From: Bathymodiolus brooksi
Lineage: Eukaryota; Mollusca; Bivalvia; Mytilida; Modiolidae
Length of the DNA stretch: 64,000 bases
Direction of reading: 5' to 3'
Assembly: GCA_963680875.1 (NCBI GenBank)
Contig: OY804579.1
Span: 25,281,804 to 25,345,803, forward strand
The notes below the pieces were generated by a model, which was given only the letters and a program-made list of their open reading frames with translations, was not told the DNA's origin and made no database searches. The position numbers and the translations under genes are program-made. How positions within the stretch are numbered: the first letter of the stretch is position 1; each line of letters opens with the position of its first letter. Of this stretch, positions 22,437-35,886 are shown piece after piece.

Positions 22437-23565
22437 ACTAGAGGCTCCCAGGAGCCTGTAATCGCTCACCTGGATTTCAATTTGACATCTAAAGTTGATA
22501 GAAAATGGGGGTGTTACACATAATTTTGAAAGTGGACCACCCAAAGATCATTTCAACTCAAATTTCTGAGCAAAAGATTTTGATGTGATTTTTATCTCAA
22601 AATATTCCTAAACGGAATAAACTGGTTGAAAAAATCTCACAGAAAAACCCAGAATATATGTTAAACTACTCATTGTCATGTAGCTGCAGTTAAAATTTGA
22701 GTTCATTTTATAATATAATAAAGCAGCAATGGACAACTAAACAAATTTCTATTTTTTGTAACAGCAGCCATTTTGAATGGAGGGTGGGGCTGTCGGACAC
22801 AATTTTGAAATGGGACTACCCAAGGACTATCCCAGCCAAATTTAGTTTAATTTGGTACAGCGGTTTCAGAGAAGAAGATTTAAATGTGATCTTTTATCAA
22901 AATATGCCTAATTTGCATAATCGGTAAAAATCAGCTGTAAGAAAAATTTCACAGAAAAACCCGGACTATATGTTAAACTACTCATTGTCATATAGCTGCA
23001 GTTAAAATTTGAGCTCATTTTGGTTTATACTAAAGCAGGCATGGAAAATTGAAGAAATTTCTATTTTTAGTAATAGCAGCCATCTTGAATGGAGGGAGGG
23101 ACTGTCGGACACAGTTTTGAAAGGGACCCACCCAGGGACCATCTCTGCCAGGTTTGGTGTAATTTGGTCAGCGGTTTCAGAGAAGAAGATTTAAATGTGA
23201 TCTTTTATCAAAATATGCCTAATTTGCATAATCGGTAAAAATCAGCTGTAAGAAAAATTTCACAGAAAAACCCGGACTATATGTTAAACTACTCATTGTC
23301 ATGTAGCTGCAGCTAAAATTTGAGCTCATTTTGGTTTATACTAAAGCAGCAATGGACAATTGAAGAAATTTCTATTTTTAGTAATAGCAGCCATCTTGAA
23401 TGGAGGGAGGGACTGTCGGATGCACTTTTGAAAGGGACCCACACAGGGACCATCCCTGCCAGGTTTGGTTTAATTTGGTTCAGTGGTTTCAGAGGAGAAG
23501 ATTTAAATGTGAAAGTTTACGACGTACGACGGACGCCTAGTGATGGCAAAAGCTCACCTGACCAC
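22437..23565 (+). repeat. GCTCACC-family element with three 311-bp internal units, copy A
   Basis: The head ACTAGAGGCTCCCAGGAGCC and CGCTCACCTGG starts at 22437, and the tail ACGGACGCCTAGTGATGGC..GCTCACCTGACC ends near 23565. Inside, units spaced 311-312 bp start near 22697, 23009 and 23320 and carry GCAGCCATCTTGAATGG. Head and tail carry short opposed CTCACCT motifs. Small frames of the MSSFWFILKQ type are by-products. Confidence 0.8.
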
Positions 23566-23639
23566 ATTATTTTTCTTCATACAGTAATTTGCAGGACATA
23601 ATAATGCGTTGGATATAGTAAAATGCTGGAAACCGTAAC

Positions 23640-24320
23640 TTCAGAATTTTAGACTCCTTTTCGAAATAAAATAGCAAACTTTTTTATGGTGATCATTTAA
23701 TTTGCCCCCAAAAAATGCATTAAATTGGATGAAAAATAAGAAAGTTCAAATTTTACTATTGGCTTTAGTCGAACTCTGTAGGTTGAATTCGTCTCCTAAA
23801 CTGTAAGAGAGAGGGGAAATTTGTCAGCATCATACCGAAAGTTCTCAGCTCAATAAATTCAAAGAAAGAAACTCTGGACGAAAAATAAAAATTCTATATG
23901 CCTTCCAAATTTCAGAATTTTGGCCCCATTAAATTAGACACCTTTTAAAAATATTAAGATGATCATTTTGCAACAAAACTGCATTAAAATTGGATGAAAA
24001 ATTAAAAATTTCCTCCCTAGGACCCCTTTTATGACAATAAAAGGTTATAGTTACATAACACTATGCATTTTTTCCAAGGAATTCATTAAAAAAATTCACC
24101 AAAATTAGATGAAAAATAAACTGTCCATGTACTTACAAATAACAGAAACATTCTCTTATTTGGAAACCGTTAAGACTACAATACCCCAAATCAATACCAA
24201 CCCTTATCCAGTGCCATGAATCATTGTGTTCGAAATTCGGAAGATTTTTTTTTAGAGTTTACCCTGGATGGACAGATGCTGACGAACAGATGCCAAGTGA
24301 TGGATCAGGTGAGCTGATAA
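23640..24320 (+). repeat. Degenerate interspersed repeat with family tail
   Basis: GCATTAAATTGGATGAAAAA and related words recur, ending with GCCAAGTGATGGATCAGGTG, a GCTCACC-family tail. The right edge of the duplicated unit lies about 130 bp beyond. Counterpart at 42130-42810. Confidence 0.6.
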
Positions 24321-25714
24321 AAGTGAGAAATGTTTCCTTAGATTTATTTTCATATGTACCGTATATTATGTTTTTATCTAACTTTTGTTAACAAGAGGCA
24401 GAGTCAATATATATGCTTCATAAGATGTAAACCAATTCTTTCTGCTCAATACTATATTATCAACTGTCAATACTATATTATCAGTCCCTGAAATGGACGG
24501 TCGCCCCGTCGCCAAATGCGACTAATATCTTATTCAGGTGACCAAAAGCTGCTCCAATTTAGGTAGTCACTGGCCCAACAAAAAATGTTTGGGCGATTGC
24601 CTAAAAGACTGTTAAAAATTGTTGTTTTACCGAAACCGGACATAAACTGTAACTTCAACGGTAGATAACTCTTCTGTTCTAGTCAAAAACGGTTTGTTAC
24701 GAGCACAGCGATTGGTCCAAATACATTTTTGTAGCCAATGAATACACAGTTAATGTAATTTACTGTTCTCCCCAATTATTTATTTTTATCGAGCCAATCA
24801 ATACACGTTTCCTACACGTTTTCATGTAATACACAAGTATTCACTAAATATTAGAAAAGAAACATGTTTTTTTGTTTCTTTATGATTTAATTATTAAAAT
24901 TACGGACGAAGTGGAAAGTTGTGAACAATAAAGGGAATTCTGTCGACTTATAATGTTTGCGATCTGGTATCTTCCACGGTTCGGAAATTTATTCATTCAA
25001 TCTGCTGCAAAATGTACATGTACGAATTTCATTTTACAGAAATCGGAAACCTTTTTGTGTCATCCTTAGGTAGTCATTGAAAAACTTTTCCCCAACAACA
25101 GAGAGAAAATCGTTGACAGTAATGTCAAACTACGGAAACGATCTGGCCTGTCACTTCTTTTAAACTTTTAATAGTTCATCTCTATATGTACACGGCTACA
25201 TTTTAATGACAATTGGGAGTGTTTTCTTTTTTGGAACCAGAACTTTTGTTTACAAATTAAAAAATAACAGGAAAAGTTAACAGTTGTTTATATAACAGAA
25301 AATGACAGCACCGTTTTTTATTTCAACAAAGTGAGATACTCGTTTGGAATGGATAACCAACTGACATTACCCCGAACTGAGAAGTTATTTTACTTTAAAA
25401 TCATTTCCTCATAGTGGATTGAAACAAGTGATGTCACGCTTCACTTTGGGGAGTACAAGAGTGGTCCTTGTAGTGCCATTAGTCTACTATTTTTCGGATG
25501 TCTTTAATGTGATCATGGCATTGATCTCCCCTTACACAAACCAGCCTATTATTGTCCCCATCCGATGGACTAGCATCGTTTCTTGAGACCACCCTATCCA
25601 ATGGCGTCAAGGTTGTCGAAAAGGTTATAACAAGTAAATTCAGGTTTCATTTGATAGCAATATATGCATTGGGGTGTTTTCGCAATTTCAGCTGCACACC
25701 TGTACCAAAATTAC

Positions 25715-25799
25715 CTTGAAGAGCCATCTGGCCTCGGTAAATATAATGTTCCTGGGTTAATAAATCCTTGTACAGTGTATCCACCTCATTAAAAGTCAT
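25715..25799 (-). CDS. Candidate short exon, copy B
   Basis: Counterpart of the candidate at 6454-6538, with the same donor. A substitution changes Cys to Tyr in the VDTL(C/Y)KD segment. The unspliced frame runs a few residues longer than in copy A because its stop codon is changed. Function unknown. Confidence 0.2.
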
Positions 25800-25857
25800 T
25801 AATTGTATACTGTCAATACCATATTATCAACTGTCAATATTATATAAATAACATATA

Positions 25858-26301
25858 GTTGATAGGGTAATAGATCAGATTGCTACCCTGAGAAAAACAT
25901 TGTCAACCGAGGCGAAGCCGAGGTTGACAATGTCTTTTTCGAAGGGTAACAATATACATTTACGGCCCTCTGTGTAGGGAAACATTCAGATTTGTCAACC
26001 TGAGGGGGAAGTTGTTTTCCCCTAGGGCTTGCCCGTGGGAAAACAACCCCCTGAGGGTTGACAAATCTGGATGTTTCCCTACACAAGAGGGCCGTAATTG
26101 TTTTATTATATTTTTGCCAATGTTTTATAGGTTATCTCCCTTGTGGGGGAAAATTGGGTTGTTCGGCGGGGAACAATAGGGTTGTTTCCCGGCAGCGCAA
26201 ATTTTGGCAAAACATCTCAATTATTTTATTATCACATGACTAATTTAATCCAATCAAAATCTATCATATAGATTAAAATATAATAATGATTAATCTGATC
26301 T
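25858..26301. mobile_element. Foldback element, copy B, right end deleted
   Basis: Same element as at 6597-7054 with both internal hairpins. About 14 bases (TATCACCCTCTCAA) are lost, removing most of the right terminal repeat. Confidence 0.75.
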
Positions 26302-26522
26302 ACTACATGTACATTGGTTTTTTTTGTATATGTTATTTAATTTATTATACTGAATGTTTTCACTTTCTCGTTTGCAATGATGTTTATGTCTATAAATCCA
26401 TTTATTGACCGAAATGGTAGGCAATAATTAATTGTTTTATCATTTTTCAATATTATTATTTAAAGTAATATTACACCAGTTTTGGGTGAAGAAAATTTGT
26501 CCCTGAAATATCAATTTGGAAT

Positions 26523-26693
26523 ATGGCGGTACCTTTACTAAGCTATTCATGCATGTTTCAAGTCGAAATGTGTTCCCAACAACTAGAAATCTACAAATCC
26601 GTGTGCATGTTTATCGTCTTCGCCATTGTTGTGGAGACTTTCGGTTGTTTTGTTCCGATGATTGCCGATCATGACCTCGTGAAGAAAAGTTAA
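26523..26693 (+). CDS. Small ORF with a membrane segment, copy B
   Basis: Counterpart of 7271-7441, ending in the same TAA after KKS. No evidence of a complete gene around it. Confidence 0.3.
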   Translation: MAVPLLSYSCMFQVEMCSQQLEIYKSVCMFIVFAIVVETFGCFVPMIADHDLVKKS

Positions 26694-27842
26694 ACAATCA
26701 TGGATGCTTCGTAAGCATGCACACATTCCTGACAATGATTATTAAGGAATCTGTCTGTTTGCAATTATTCTTATGTTGTACACACGGAATATATATACAA
26801 TGTATATATATTTTTTTTTCATCAACTGAACAGTGCGCATGAGCGATAATCTCCCCAAAAGAGTTCAAATCTCGGGTCACGCGCATATCATTTGCATTAC
26901 TGTACGGGAAAACAGAATTATCTGTTGTCAAATATTTTGCGATTTGTTCTTAAAATCTGCTTTTGAGTGGATTTTTAATGTTATGCAGTTGATTTTAGTT
27001 CAAATTAAGAGAAAATATTTAATAAAAAAAATCCAAGATATTTGCCTTTCATATTACTTTAAATATTAAAATTTTATAAAAAAAAAAATTTTAAATTTGA
27101 AATTTTATGAAAACTGAAATTTTTGGAAAATATTGATTTTTTTTTGAAAATTTTGAATTTTCTATAAATTTTGAAAATTTTGAATTTTTTAGAAATTTTA
27201 TGAAATTTTTTACCTTTATTTGTATATTGCATGGGTGTTGCTAAATGAGAGGGTGACAGTAAAAAAATTGTTACTCGCAAAGCCATGTGTCCGAGCAGAA
27301 TGTTACCCTCGTCTTATCCAATAAAATTACAGCTTACATACATGAAGTATAATAATATATCATAAACTGTCAATACTATATTATTAAACAATACTATATT
27401 ATAAACTGTCAATACTATATAATTATAAACTGTCAATATTTTTTTTTAGAACATCTTCATCAGAAACATCAGACTACACCTCTTTTAATATCATAAACAT
27501 AAGAAAAGTAATGAGTGCATAAAGTAGGCTAATACAGGAAGGAAGAATACCATACATGCTGTGAAAACACCCATATACATGAATAACAACATGCTCTAAA
27601 GTTTTAACATGTGACAATGATTATAGGAAGTTGTCTAGAAGCTCATATATCAATAAAAACATGTGTGGATAATAGACCATCAACTTTAGAACAACGATAA
27701 ACAAGTTTCAAATGCTGACAAATTAATAATATCAGAAGGCAATCAAGTGAAAACATAATCTTTTCTTCCACAATAGACATATAAACTTGATCAAAAGTTG
27801 AAATGTTAAGATGTGCTCTATAGCTTAATCAGCATAATAGCT

Positions 27843-28606
27843 AAAATGATCAAATAACAAGCTACGATGAGATTTACACGTAAAGCAACATAAAAACTTG
27901 ACTAAATGACAAGCTATGATGAGCTCTACACTACACACAGAGGAACACACAAACTTGATCAAATAGCAAGCTATGATGAGCTCTATAGTTATAGAGGAAC
28001 ACACACACTTGATCAAATGACAAGCTATGATGAGATCTACATGAAGAGGAACACAAACTTGATCAAATAACAAGCTATGATGAGATCTACATGTAGAGGA
28101 ACACAAACTTGATCAAATAACAAGCTATGATGAGATCTATAGGTAGAGGAACACACTAACTTGATCAAATAACAAGCTATGATGAGCTCTATAGGCAGAG
28201 GAACACAACAACTTGATAAAATAACAAGCTACGATGAGCTCTATAGGCAAAGGAACACACGAACTTGATCAAATAACAAGCTATGATGAGCTCTATAGGC
28301 AGAGGAACACACAAACTTGATCAAATAACAAACACTGTGAGCTCTATAGGCAGAGGAACACACAAACTTGATAAAATAACAAGCTATGATGAGCTCTATA
28401 GGCAAAGGAACACACAAACTTGATCAAATGACAAGCTATGGTGAGCTCTACATGTAGAGGAACACACAAACTTGATCAAATAACAAGCTATGATGAGCTC
28501 TATAGGTAGAGGAACATACAAACTTGATCAAATGACAAGCTATGATGAGTTCTACATGTAGAGGAACACTAACATGATCAAATAACAAGCTATGATGAGA
28601 TGTATA
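27843..28606 (+). repeat. 52-bp minisatellite, about 14 units, copy B
   Basis: Counterpart of 8600-9760, shorter by about eight units. This explains about 400 bp of the offset between copies A and B. Confidence 0.9.
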
Positions 28607-28759
28607 GGTAATTGTTCAAGCAATTTTACAGCACATTCCAATGATACATTAACATAGCAATCATACAGAAGATTTATTTACTATGGTATATTTCTAAGCA
28701 CAAACAACTAGAGCATGATATGAATGGATGAAACATACAAAATGTATGAAAGAACAAAC

Positions 28760-28954
28760 CTGTTTCAATTCCTTGAATAATAACATGATGAACAGCATCA
28801 GAAGTTGTAGCCTCAGAAGGTTTGTAATAAACTACAGATTTGACAGTAGAGATTGTTGTTGATGATGTCAGATCGGTAGTGGTTGTGGTAGGTTGTACGG
28901 TTGATGTGGTTGGAGTGGTAGGCTTAGCTGTTGTTGTGGTGGTTGTCAGCATAC
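28760..28954 (-). CDS. Threonine-rich mucin-like exon, copy B
   Basis: Counterpart of 9914-10108 with the same splice sites, length and phase. The protein appears identical; the visible differences are synonymous. Confidence 0.7.
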
Positions 28955-30069
28955 CTTTATACATAAAATAAACGGGTAATTAACAGCCAAGAAATATTTG
29001 AAGCAAAAGAGTTGTCAGAAATGGCATTCATAATAGCCAAAACTTATGATACAATATGAAACAAGAGGCCAGAAAAAAACATTGATACTGTAAAAGTCAA
29101 ATATGTATATTATAACCAGAGGCTCACAGATTCTATATCGCTCATCTGATTATCATAAATATTTTTGTAGTTTCTAAGAGAGAGCCAATAGGGTCCTAGA
29201 TTAAACCTAATACTGCAGTGGCTGCCATATTCGATTTCTGATGCCTAAAAATTCCAAGCTTTGTAAGAGACCATGTGCAATTCTTGTACAGTGTGAGTTC
29301 AATCATTCATGCTGCTAGTTCCTATTAATAAAAAGTGTTTATTCATTTTCCTCTTGTGCTGTAATTAATAATTTGTTAAAAACTAATAAGTCCTGTGTTG
29401 GCAGCTATCTTGAATTTCAGATCCACATAAATAATTCAAGAGACCATCTAATGACCATTCATATATAGTTTGGATTCAATCTTGTTTGTTGTTTCTCAGA
29501 AAAAGCTATTGTTCATTTATCCATAGCCTGGCATAGGGTCCATTAGTAATGGCTAAGCCCTGCAGAAGCTTTTTATTTGTTATCCCATAAGGTCCAAATA
29601 TTAGAAAAAGGCAACACATAGCAAAGCATGTTATGACCACAGCGTGTTGTCAAAGGGAAAGTTGAACAAGCGTATATTAAAAAAAACCATGGACCCAGTA
29701 TTTTGCTTGACACAGTAAGTTGCTGGACACAATTACATGTTGGACAGAGTACATTTTGGACATTTATCTTGCTTTGCGTTTTTTACGCTATGAAAACGAG
29801 TATAAACACATGTATTATCAGATCAGTGTACACATTACGCATACATATTGCTGTGTAAGCAAACTTTCCAAATTCGGAGCGTACTTGTACAGTCGTGTAC
29901 ATAACAATACATTTTTGTCTTTGAAAAATTCCCCGTAATTACTTCCCTTTATACTTTTCGAAGGAGAGAGCGTATACATCTGAGGGGTACCGAATGTTTG
30001 CCTTTCTAAGCATCGATGTCAAAAGAGATCTGATTGCATGTTTACGATAAATCATCCCATCGTGGTCAA

Positions 30070-30078
30070 TATTACTGC
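30070..30078. other. Deletion junction in copy B
   Basis: Copy B goes directly from GGTCAATATTAC to TGCATTAAAATTGG. Copies A and C have about 640 bp between these points (11251-11890 in A), including the 73-residue ORF. Confidence 0.9.
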
Positions 30079-30813
30079 ATTAAAATTGGATGTAAATAAG
30101 AAAGCTCAAATTTTGGAATTTATCTCCGAAACTGTAAGCGATTTCGACATAAAATATCAATATTTTTTTGATTCCCATCAATAACCCATTGAAAAACGGT
30201 AATAATTACATAATAACGCTATGCATTATTCTGAAAGGGATTTTCCTAAGGATTTTTTTTTTTAAAACATCAAAATCAGATTAAAGCTCTCTGTGTACTA
30301 ATAACTGTAACATCCATCTTTACACCTTAGGGATTCTTGTTTGAAAATGGGTAGGGTTACAATATCCCAAATTAATACCAACCTTTATTCAGTGCCAAGC
30401 ATCATTGTGTTAAATATTCAGAAGGATCTGTCAACTACAACTTAAGTTATTGCATAGAAACCATTCTGTCTACAGGCAGACGACTATGAGAAAGTCATAA
30501 GTAATATTATATTGCCACACATTTTTATGGTCATTTAGAAAAAATATCAAAATTTGAATTCAAATAAAAATTATAAATATTGGGAGCTGGCCTCATTATG
30601 GGCCCCTTAAATCTGGGAAACAATGAGACCATACACAGGACTCTACAATTCATACCAGCTCCCACTAGCCTTTGGCTAGTAAGGAAACATTCTGTACTCT
30701 CCAGCAAAAGTATGTTACTTCAACTTACTTGCCAGCCAATTCGTACTATATAACTCCAATAATGTTATTAATTCCCTGAATGTGACAGAATCTCTTGAAC
30801 TTGACCCCACTTT

Positions 30814-31042
30814 TTGTAGGTCTGTGTTGCTACTTGTATTTTTTGTTGTCTTTTTTATTTATTTAAGCTTGTAAATAAAGAAATATAAAATAATTAAAAG
30901 AGTTTAAAGTCTTTTTAATCCAAATTTTGAAATAATTCAATTCAATTCAATTCAATATTTATTGTCATTTAAATCATAAAACAGATTTGTAATAATAAGT
31001 CTAAATATGTGGGTGTGTCTGTCTGCAAAAATCACAATAAAT
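30814..31042. repeat. 229-bp segment present in B and C, absent from A
   Basis: Inserted between CCCCACTTT and AAGTTAACG relative to copy A. It contains an (ATTCA)n-like run followed by ATATTTATTGTCATTTAAATC, which resembles the 3' end of a retroposon. The same segment is at 49979-50207 in copy C. Either an insertion in the B/C ancestor or a deletion in A would explain it. Confidence 0.8.
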
Positions 31043-34000
31043 AAGTTAACGTCTTTACTGGAATCATAAACGACACAAAAACTTTGACTTCCAGATACAT
31101 TTTTTTTTGCATCTGGGAATTTACGCTTTTTGGCTCTATAATCTACATCAGTATTTTCGATTTATATTACTGGTGATGCTGCATCGGGTGGGGCAGTTTC
31201 ATGATCAGTTGATAATTTGATTCAACCGATTTATTTTTAGTGTAGAATTTTGTAATAAGGTTTTGTTTTTTGCTCATCGTGGTCACTTGCAAGACCGGAT
31301 TATCACAGATATATAAACTCGCGGTCTGGCTATCAATACAGAATTTTCACTCGCATTTTACAAAAGTAGCTCGCAAATGTGAGTGTTTTGGTCGCATTGT
31401 AGAGCCCTGCATACTAAAAAGAAGAGTTTGGAGATACCAAAGGGGTCATCAGAATCCATATATCGAAGAAGAACAGACAACACAATGGCCACAAGATTTA
31501 AAACTTTTATGTCTGAGTCAATTGTGCGGTTTAAAATACCGATTAATTAGTCGGAATTTAAATTGAAAAATATGATCGGAGAGGGAACAAAAATTTTCCG
31601 GATATATAAACTCGCCATCTGGCTATCAATACAGAATTTTTACTTGCATTTTACAAAAGTAGCTTGCAAATGCAAGTGCTTTGGTCGCATTGTAGAGCCC
31701 TGATACAAAAATCTGTTAAACTAAATAAAGAGAATTTTATAAGGAACATACATGTACTTAAAAAATTAATCAAGATTTGTTGGAAAAATAAACTCATCAC
31801 ATACAAAAACAGACAAGATCCTTATTGACAACTTGGGGTCTCTTGTTTCTTTTGTGTACATTGTAGTGTACTTCCAAAAAACCAACAAAAAAGTTTTAGA
31901 GGACCATCCTGTGAAAAATTCCTATCATGCTTGGTTCCAATTGGCTCAGTGGTTTCAGAGAAGATTAAAATGTGAATGCTTAACAGGCACCAAGTGATGA
32001 CAGTACCTCACATGACACTTTGGGTCAGGTGAGCTTAAAATTCAGCAATAACACATTCAATGGTTTCAATCAATCTGATCCAATTTGATTTTTTTCATTA
32101 TTTATTTCATAAATTTCAATAGTGACCTTTCGTTAGATTTTAACAGCAATCGTAAGATGGTGGATATCACATGTTGAGCAGGAATTTTACCATTCTAGAA
32201 TCTATCAATTCATTTTGAATTTTAGATGTTTTGGTGTTGTTCAATATTAATTCTTAATGTCCTGTGTCTGCCTAAAACATGCATACGTCAAATTACTTGT
32301 CGTTTTTGTTCAATTGTTCATGGTTAGATTGTTTACTTTTTTATTTTGGCTGTTGACTATACTAAGTCATAGTATCTTCCTAGATCATTCTTTTTACTTT
32401 TTAATCTCTCTTGTTCACAATTACATCTGATGTGTCCTATCATAAGGAGTCCCCTTCATCACAACAATTACCTTTCTCGATCATTTTCATGCATTTACTT
32501 CATTTGGAGCCTAGTGATTACTAGTAGTATGCATGGTTTTACTATGTTGAAATACACTACTGGTGCACAGAAAACCAGTAATTTACATGTACATCATAAT
32601 TCCTTCCAAATGTAAGATTCAACAGTCCAAACCAGCCATCTGCATTTATATTAGAGGACAAGGTAAAAATCTCAAATTTCCTATTAGTTCATTATTGTGG
32701 AAACGTTTGGCAAAAGAAATAGGTGACTCAGAATGACATTCTTCCATTTTTTAGAAAAGGTCTGATTTAATTACAAATAAAATTAATTTAGTTGGATCCT
32801 CATGTTGAAGAGATGTCAAATTGTCTTCTTAAAATCATAAGGATTGTCTGCTTCATGGAGAATTAGCATTACCAAAAAGTTCTGATTGAGGACATTCCCA
32901 GTCGTGTAGCATGTGTTTTGTTATCTGCTGTATGTGCTGGTCTTATAATGTGTGCTGTATTTAAATGCTGTATGTCCATGTCTTCTACCACACTACTCTG
33001 ATGCCACAATGTTAGTGCTCAAAGTATGGCTTACAATGTAAAAGTGGATGAAATGAGAAGATGCTAAGATGTTAGATTATGAACAAGCAACTATGAAAGC
33101 ACTGAAATTAATAATAAAGCCACATGTTTACTGAACACAAATAGATATGACCTTCTAAAGTACCACCTCAACTGCTATTTGAACAAAAGACTACTACAAT
33201 TGCCAGTCTACAAGCCCTCACATTGTGTTAGCCCCAGTGCCCTTTTTTGCAGGTAAAAACTAATGATTTATTTTGTCCACACATAAAATTAAGTCCTACT
33301 TTAAGTTGGAGTGTCCATGAATATTACAATGTTAATGATAACAAACAATGTACTTTCATAAAGTACCTACACAGTAGCAACAGTACAGTTCTGGAACAAG
33401 AAGAATAATAACTGTGACATGGTACAATGTACATAATAAATCAATAAATCAAAGTTTCCAGGTGACTGATTCAGGCTCATGTGAGCCTCTAGTTAAAAAA
33501 AATATAGTCATACAATAATTATGTAGTATATTAGTGTGAATCACTGTGACCTGGTGGTTATGCAGAAGTTTTGAAACTTAAAGTTAACTTGGAATTTGAG
33601 TCAAGGTGCTCGATACTTGTAAGTATCAAAATATTGACACATTTTTAAGGCTAATATAGTAAAATGTTACAGTTCAAATATGCAAGAACAAAACTTAAAG
33701 CTGTAGAATCTTTAAAATAATCAACTGAACAATGGTGTGACGTTTACTAATAGAAATTTATGTATTATTATTGTTGTTCCTGCTGGTGATCTCATTGGAT
33801 CATAATTTGATTGCTTTTTCATGTTCTATTTTATAGGACTGCAAAAATGTTGCGGTCATATCTTGTTATTGGTCTGTCATTGTTGGCATTTGTCTGTAGA
33901 CACCATGGTTTCTGTGCAATAACTTTAGTTCTACTTAAACAATTCTTTTAAGATTTTAACACAATGATCCTTGACAAAGAATAAAAGTCGCCAAGAGGTC

Positions 34001-34482
34001 AATTATCACCCACCAGCAATTGTGTCCATATAGACCAACAACATACCATAATTTGACCGCAAAATCATTTTTTTGCCCCATTGAGACTCTTTTTTCTGTG
34101 GTGGATTACCGATAAAAAAAACACATCAATTTTGTAGAGGACCATCCCCTGAACATTTTTACTAAATTTAGTTTAATTTCAGAGAAGATTAAAATGTAAA
34201 AAGTTATGGACAAGAAAGCCACTGTTGTCAACAGACACAAATTGATGACAATACATGTACCTCATCTGATCATATGGGTCAGGATTTTATTTAATTGTAC
34301 TATTGATATCTTGCATACACGTTAACAATTTATAATCATACAACCACTTATTATACCATCTCTTCTAACTGTACCAGTACAATCATCTTCCATGGGTGCT
34401 GAAAAATATTTCTTTGCTACAATCTACCAACCATCAACCCTCAACCCACTACATTTTCAAAGTAAAAAATAAGGAAACTTAC

Positions 34483-34647
34483 GGAACTGACAAATATACT
34501 TGTAGGTAAAGAGGTCATTATCACATGAGTAATCATGCCACCTCCAATCATCGTTTCTTCTCATACATGCACAGTCCTCAAAAGAAATAAAACCAAACAT
34601 CTTACTAGGCTCACCAGGTTCCCAGTAACCATAGGTCTGTTCATCAC
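34483..34647 (-). CDS. C-type lectin domain, second exon, copy B
   Basis: Counterpart of 16098-16262. Acceptor, donor, phases and the EPS and WHDYSC motifs are unchanged. Confidence 0.87.
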
Positions 34648-35607
34648 CTGTTTATAAAAGATGCGATTTGTTTTTGAATTTTTTCTAAGAACAAAACTGG
34701 AGGCTCACCTGAGCCTGTATCATTCACCTGGTTATTCATGCACGTTTGTGTTCAGACAAGTCTGCAATTTTTCAGAAAAAAAATTTATTCATATAATATA
34801 CATTTGTACATATAACAAAAGTTTGCTTTGAGGTCAGCTACAATTCCTTATCCATACACAAAAATGACAATCCAATGATTCTTTATGTAACATGTAAATA
34901 TGGTCCTATAATGTATATGGAAAAAAAACTACCTGCATGATTGGTGTACCATTTGGGTTCATTCAAATTTCTGGTATCTGAGAAAAAAAATAATTCTATT
35001 TTCCCATATTGTCCTATGTTTAAAACTTTGTCTTGCAGCCGGTGGTGGCCAGCTTGGATTTCTGATTGACAAAAAAAACAAAAATTTTTAGAGGGCCACA
35101 TAACAATCATTCCTACCAAAGAATTCCATCGCATAAGCGGTTTTAGTAAATAAGATTTTTCTTAATTTAAGCCAAGTAGAAAGCATAATTGGACCTAATA
35201 ACCATACATGTATAACGAAAAACTAGTAAAATATTAAAAAATACCCAAGTACAATGTACGTAATATTTACACTGAGTTTGGTTCCAATTGGGTCAGTGGT
35301 ATGTGAGTAATAGATTGAAATGTTAATAAATTAATTGACAGTGGATGTGGACGGATGAAAAGTGATGACATACAGTACAATGTATAGAACATCACATGAC
35401 CCTTTGGTCTGATGAACTAATAACATTCTATATATACAACAATTAAAAGGATATTTATTACATTTTGAATTGGATAAATGTTTAAAAAAAAAAAGGTACA
35501 AACTGTAGTTGTTACGGTGTACAATGTACACCTATAGATAAACTGGTACATTTTACACCTATATTCTTTCTTTTCAATTGAATGACTTTAACAAAATGTG
35601 ATCATAC

Positions 35608-35886
35608 CAGTAGTCCACTTCCATCCTCCACTTCCTCGGTTGTGTAATCCTATCCAAACACCATTATTTCTCCATCGTAAATGATTACCCATCACTCTCC
35701 TTAGAAAATCCATTGTATCTTTGTCTGGTATATGTACCATATCCCCTCCCCATGTCTCGCATTGTGCTCTGGCATCAACCCAAGTTTTCTCATGGTTTAT
35801 AAATACATAACAAATACTGTTGTGTGTAAATACATATCCAAGACTTTTCAGAGAATCAACGATTGGCTGACAACTGTCTGAATACA
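35608..35886 (-). CDS. C-type lectin domain, first exon, copy B
   Basis: Counterpart of 17223-17501. Predicted protein and splice sites are the same as in copy A. Confidence 0.88.

Larger units (their letters stand above)
5316..24446. repeat. Segmental tandem duplication, copy A
   Basis: First of three head-to-tail copies of a unit of about 18.5-19.1 kb. Its left end lies in the last two units of the 21-bp satellite, and it continues through 'cagtccctg' at 5351. It holds the lectin/mucin exons at 9914-10108, 16098-16262 and 17223-17501. Differences from B and C include about 22 rather than 14 units of the 52-bp array (8600-9760), absence of a 229-bp segment near 12655, absence of two short segments near 5451 and 5928, and about 30 extra bases near 11935. 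Most other sequence matches B and C with only scattered substitutions. Confidence 0.93.

Noticed and set aside
22697..23601. MSSFWFILKQ-type frames as a small gene family
   Set aside because: Their 311-bp spacing equals the internal repeat unit of an interspersed element.
27825..28106. 93-residue Cys-rich frame (and its copy C counterpart at 46329-46610)
   Set aside because: It is a read-through of the 52-bp minisatellite. The unit length is not a multiple of three and copy A does not keep the frame.
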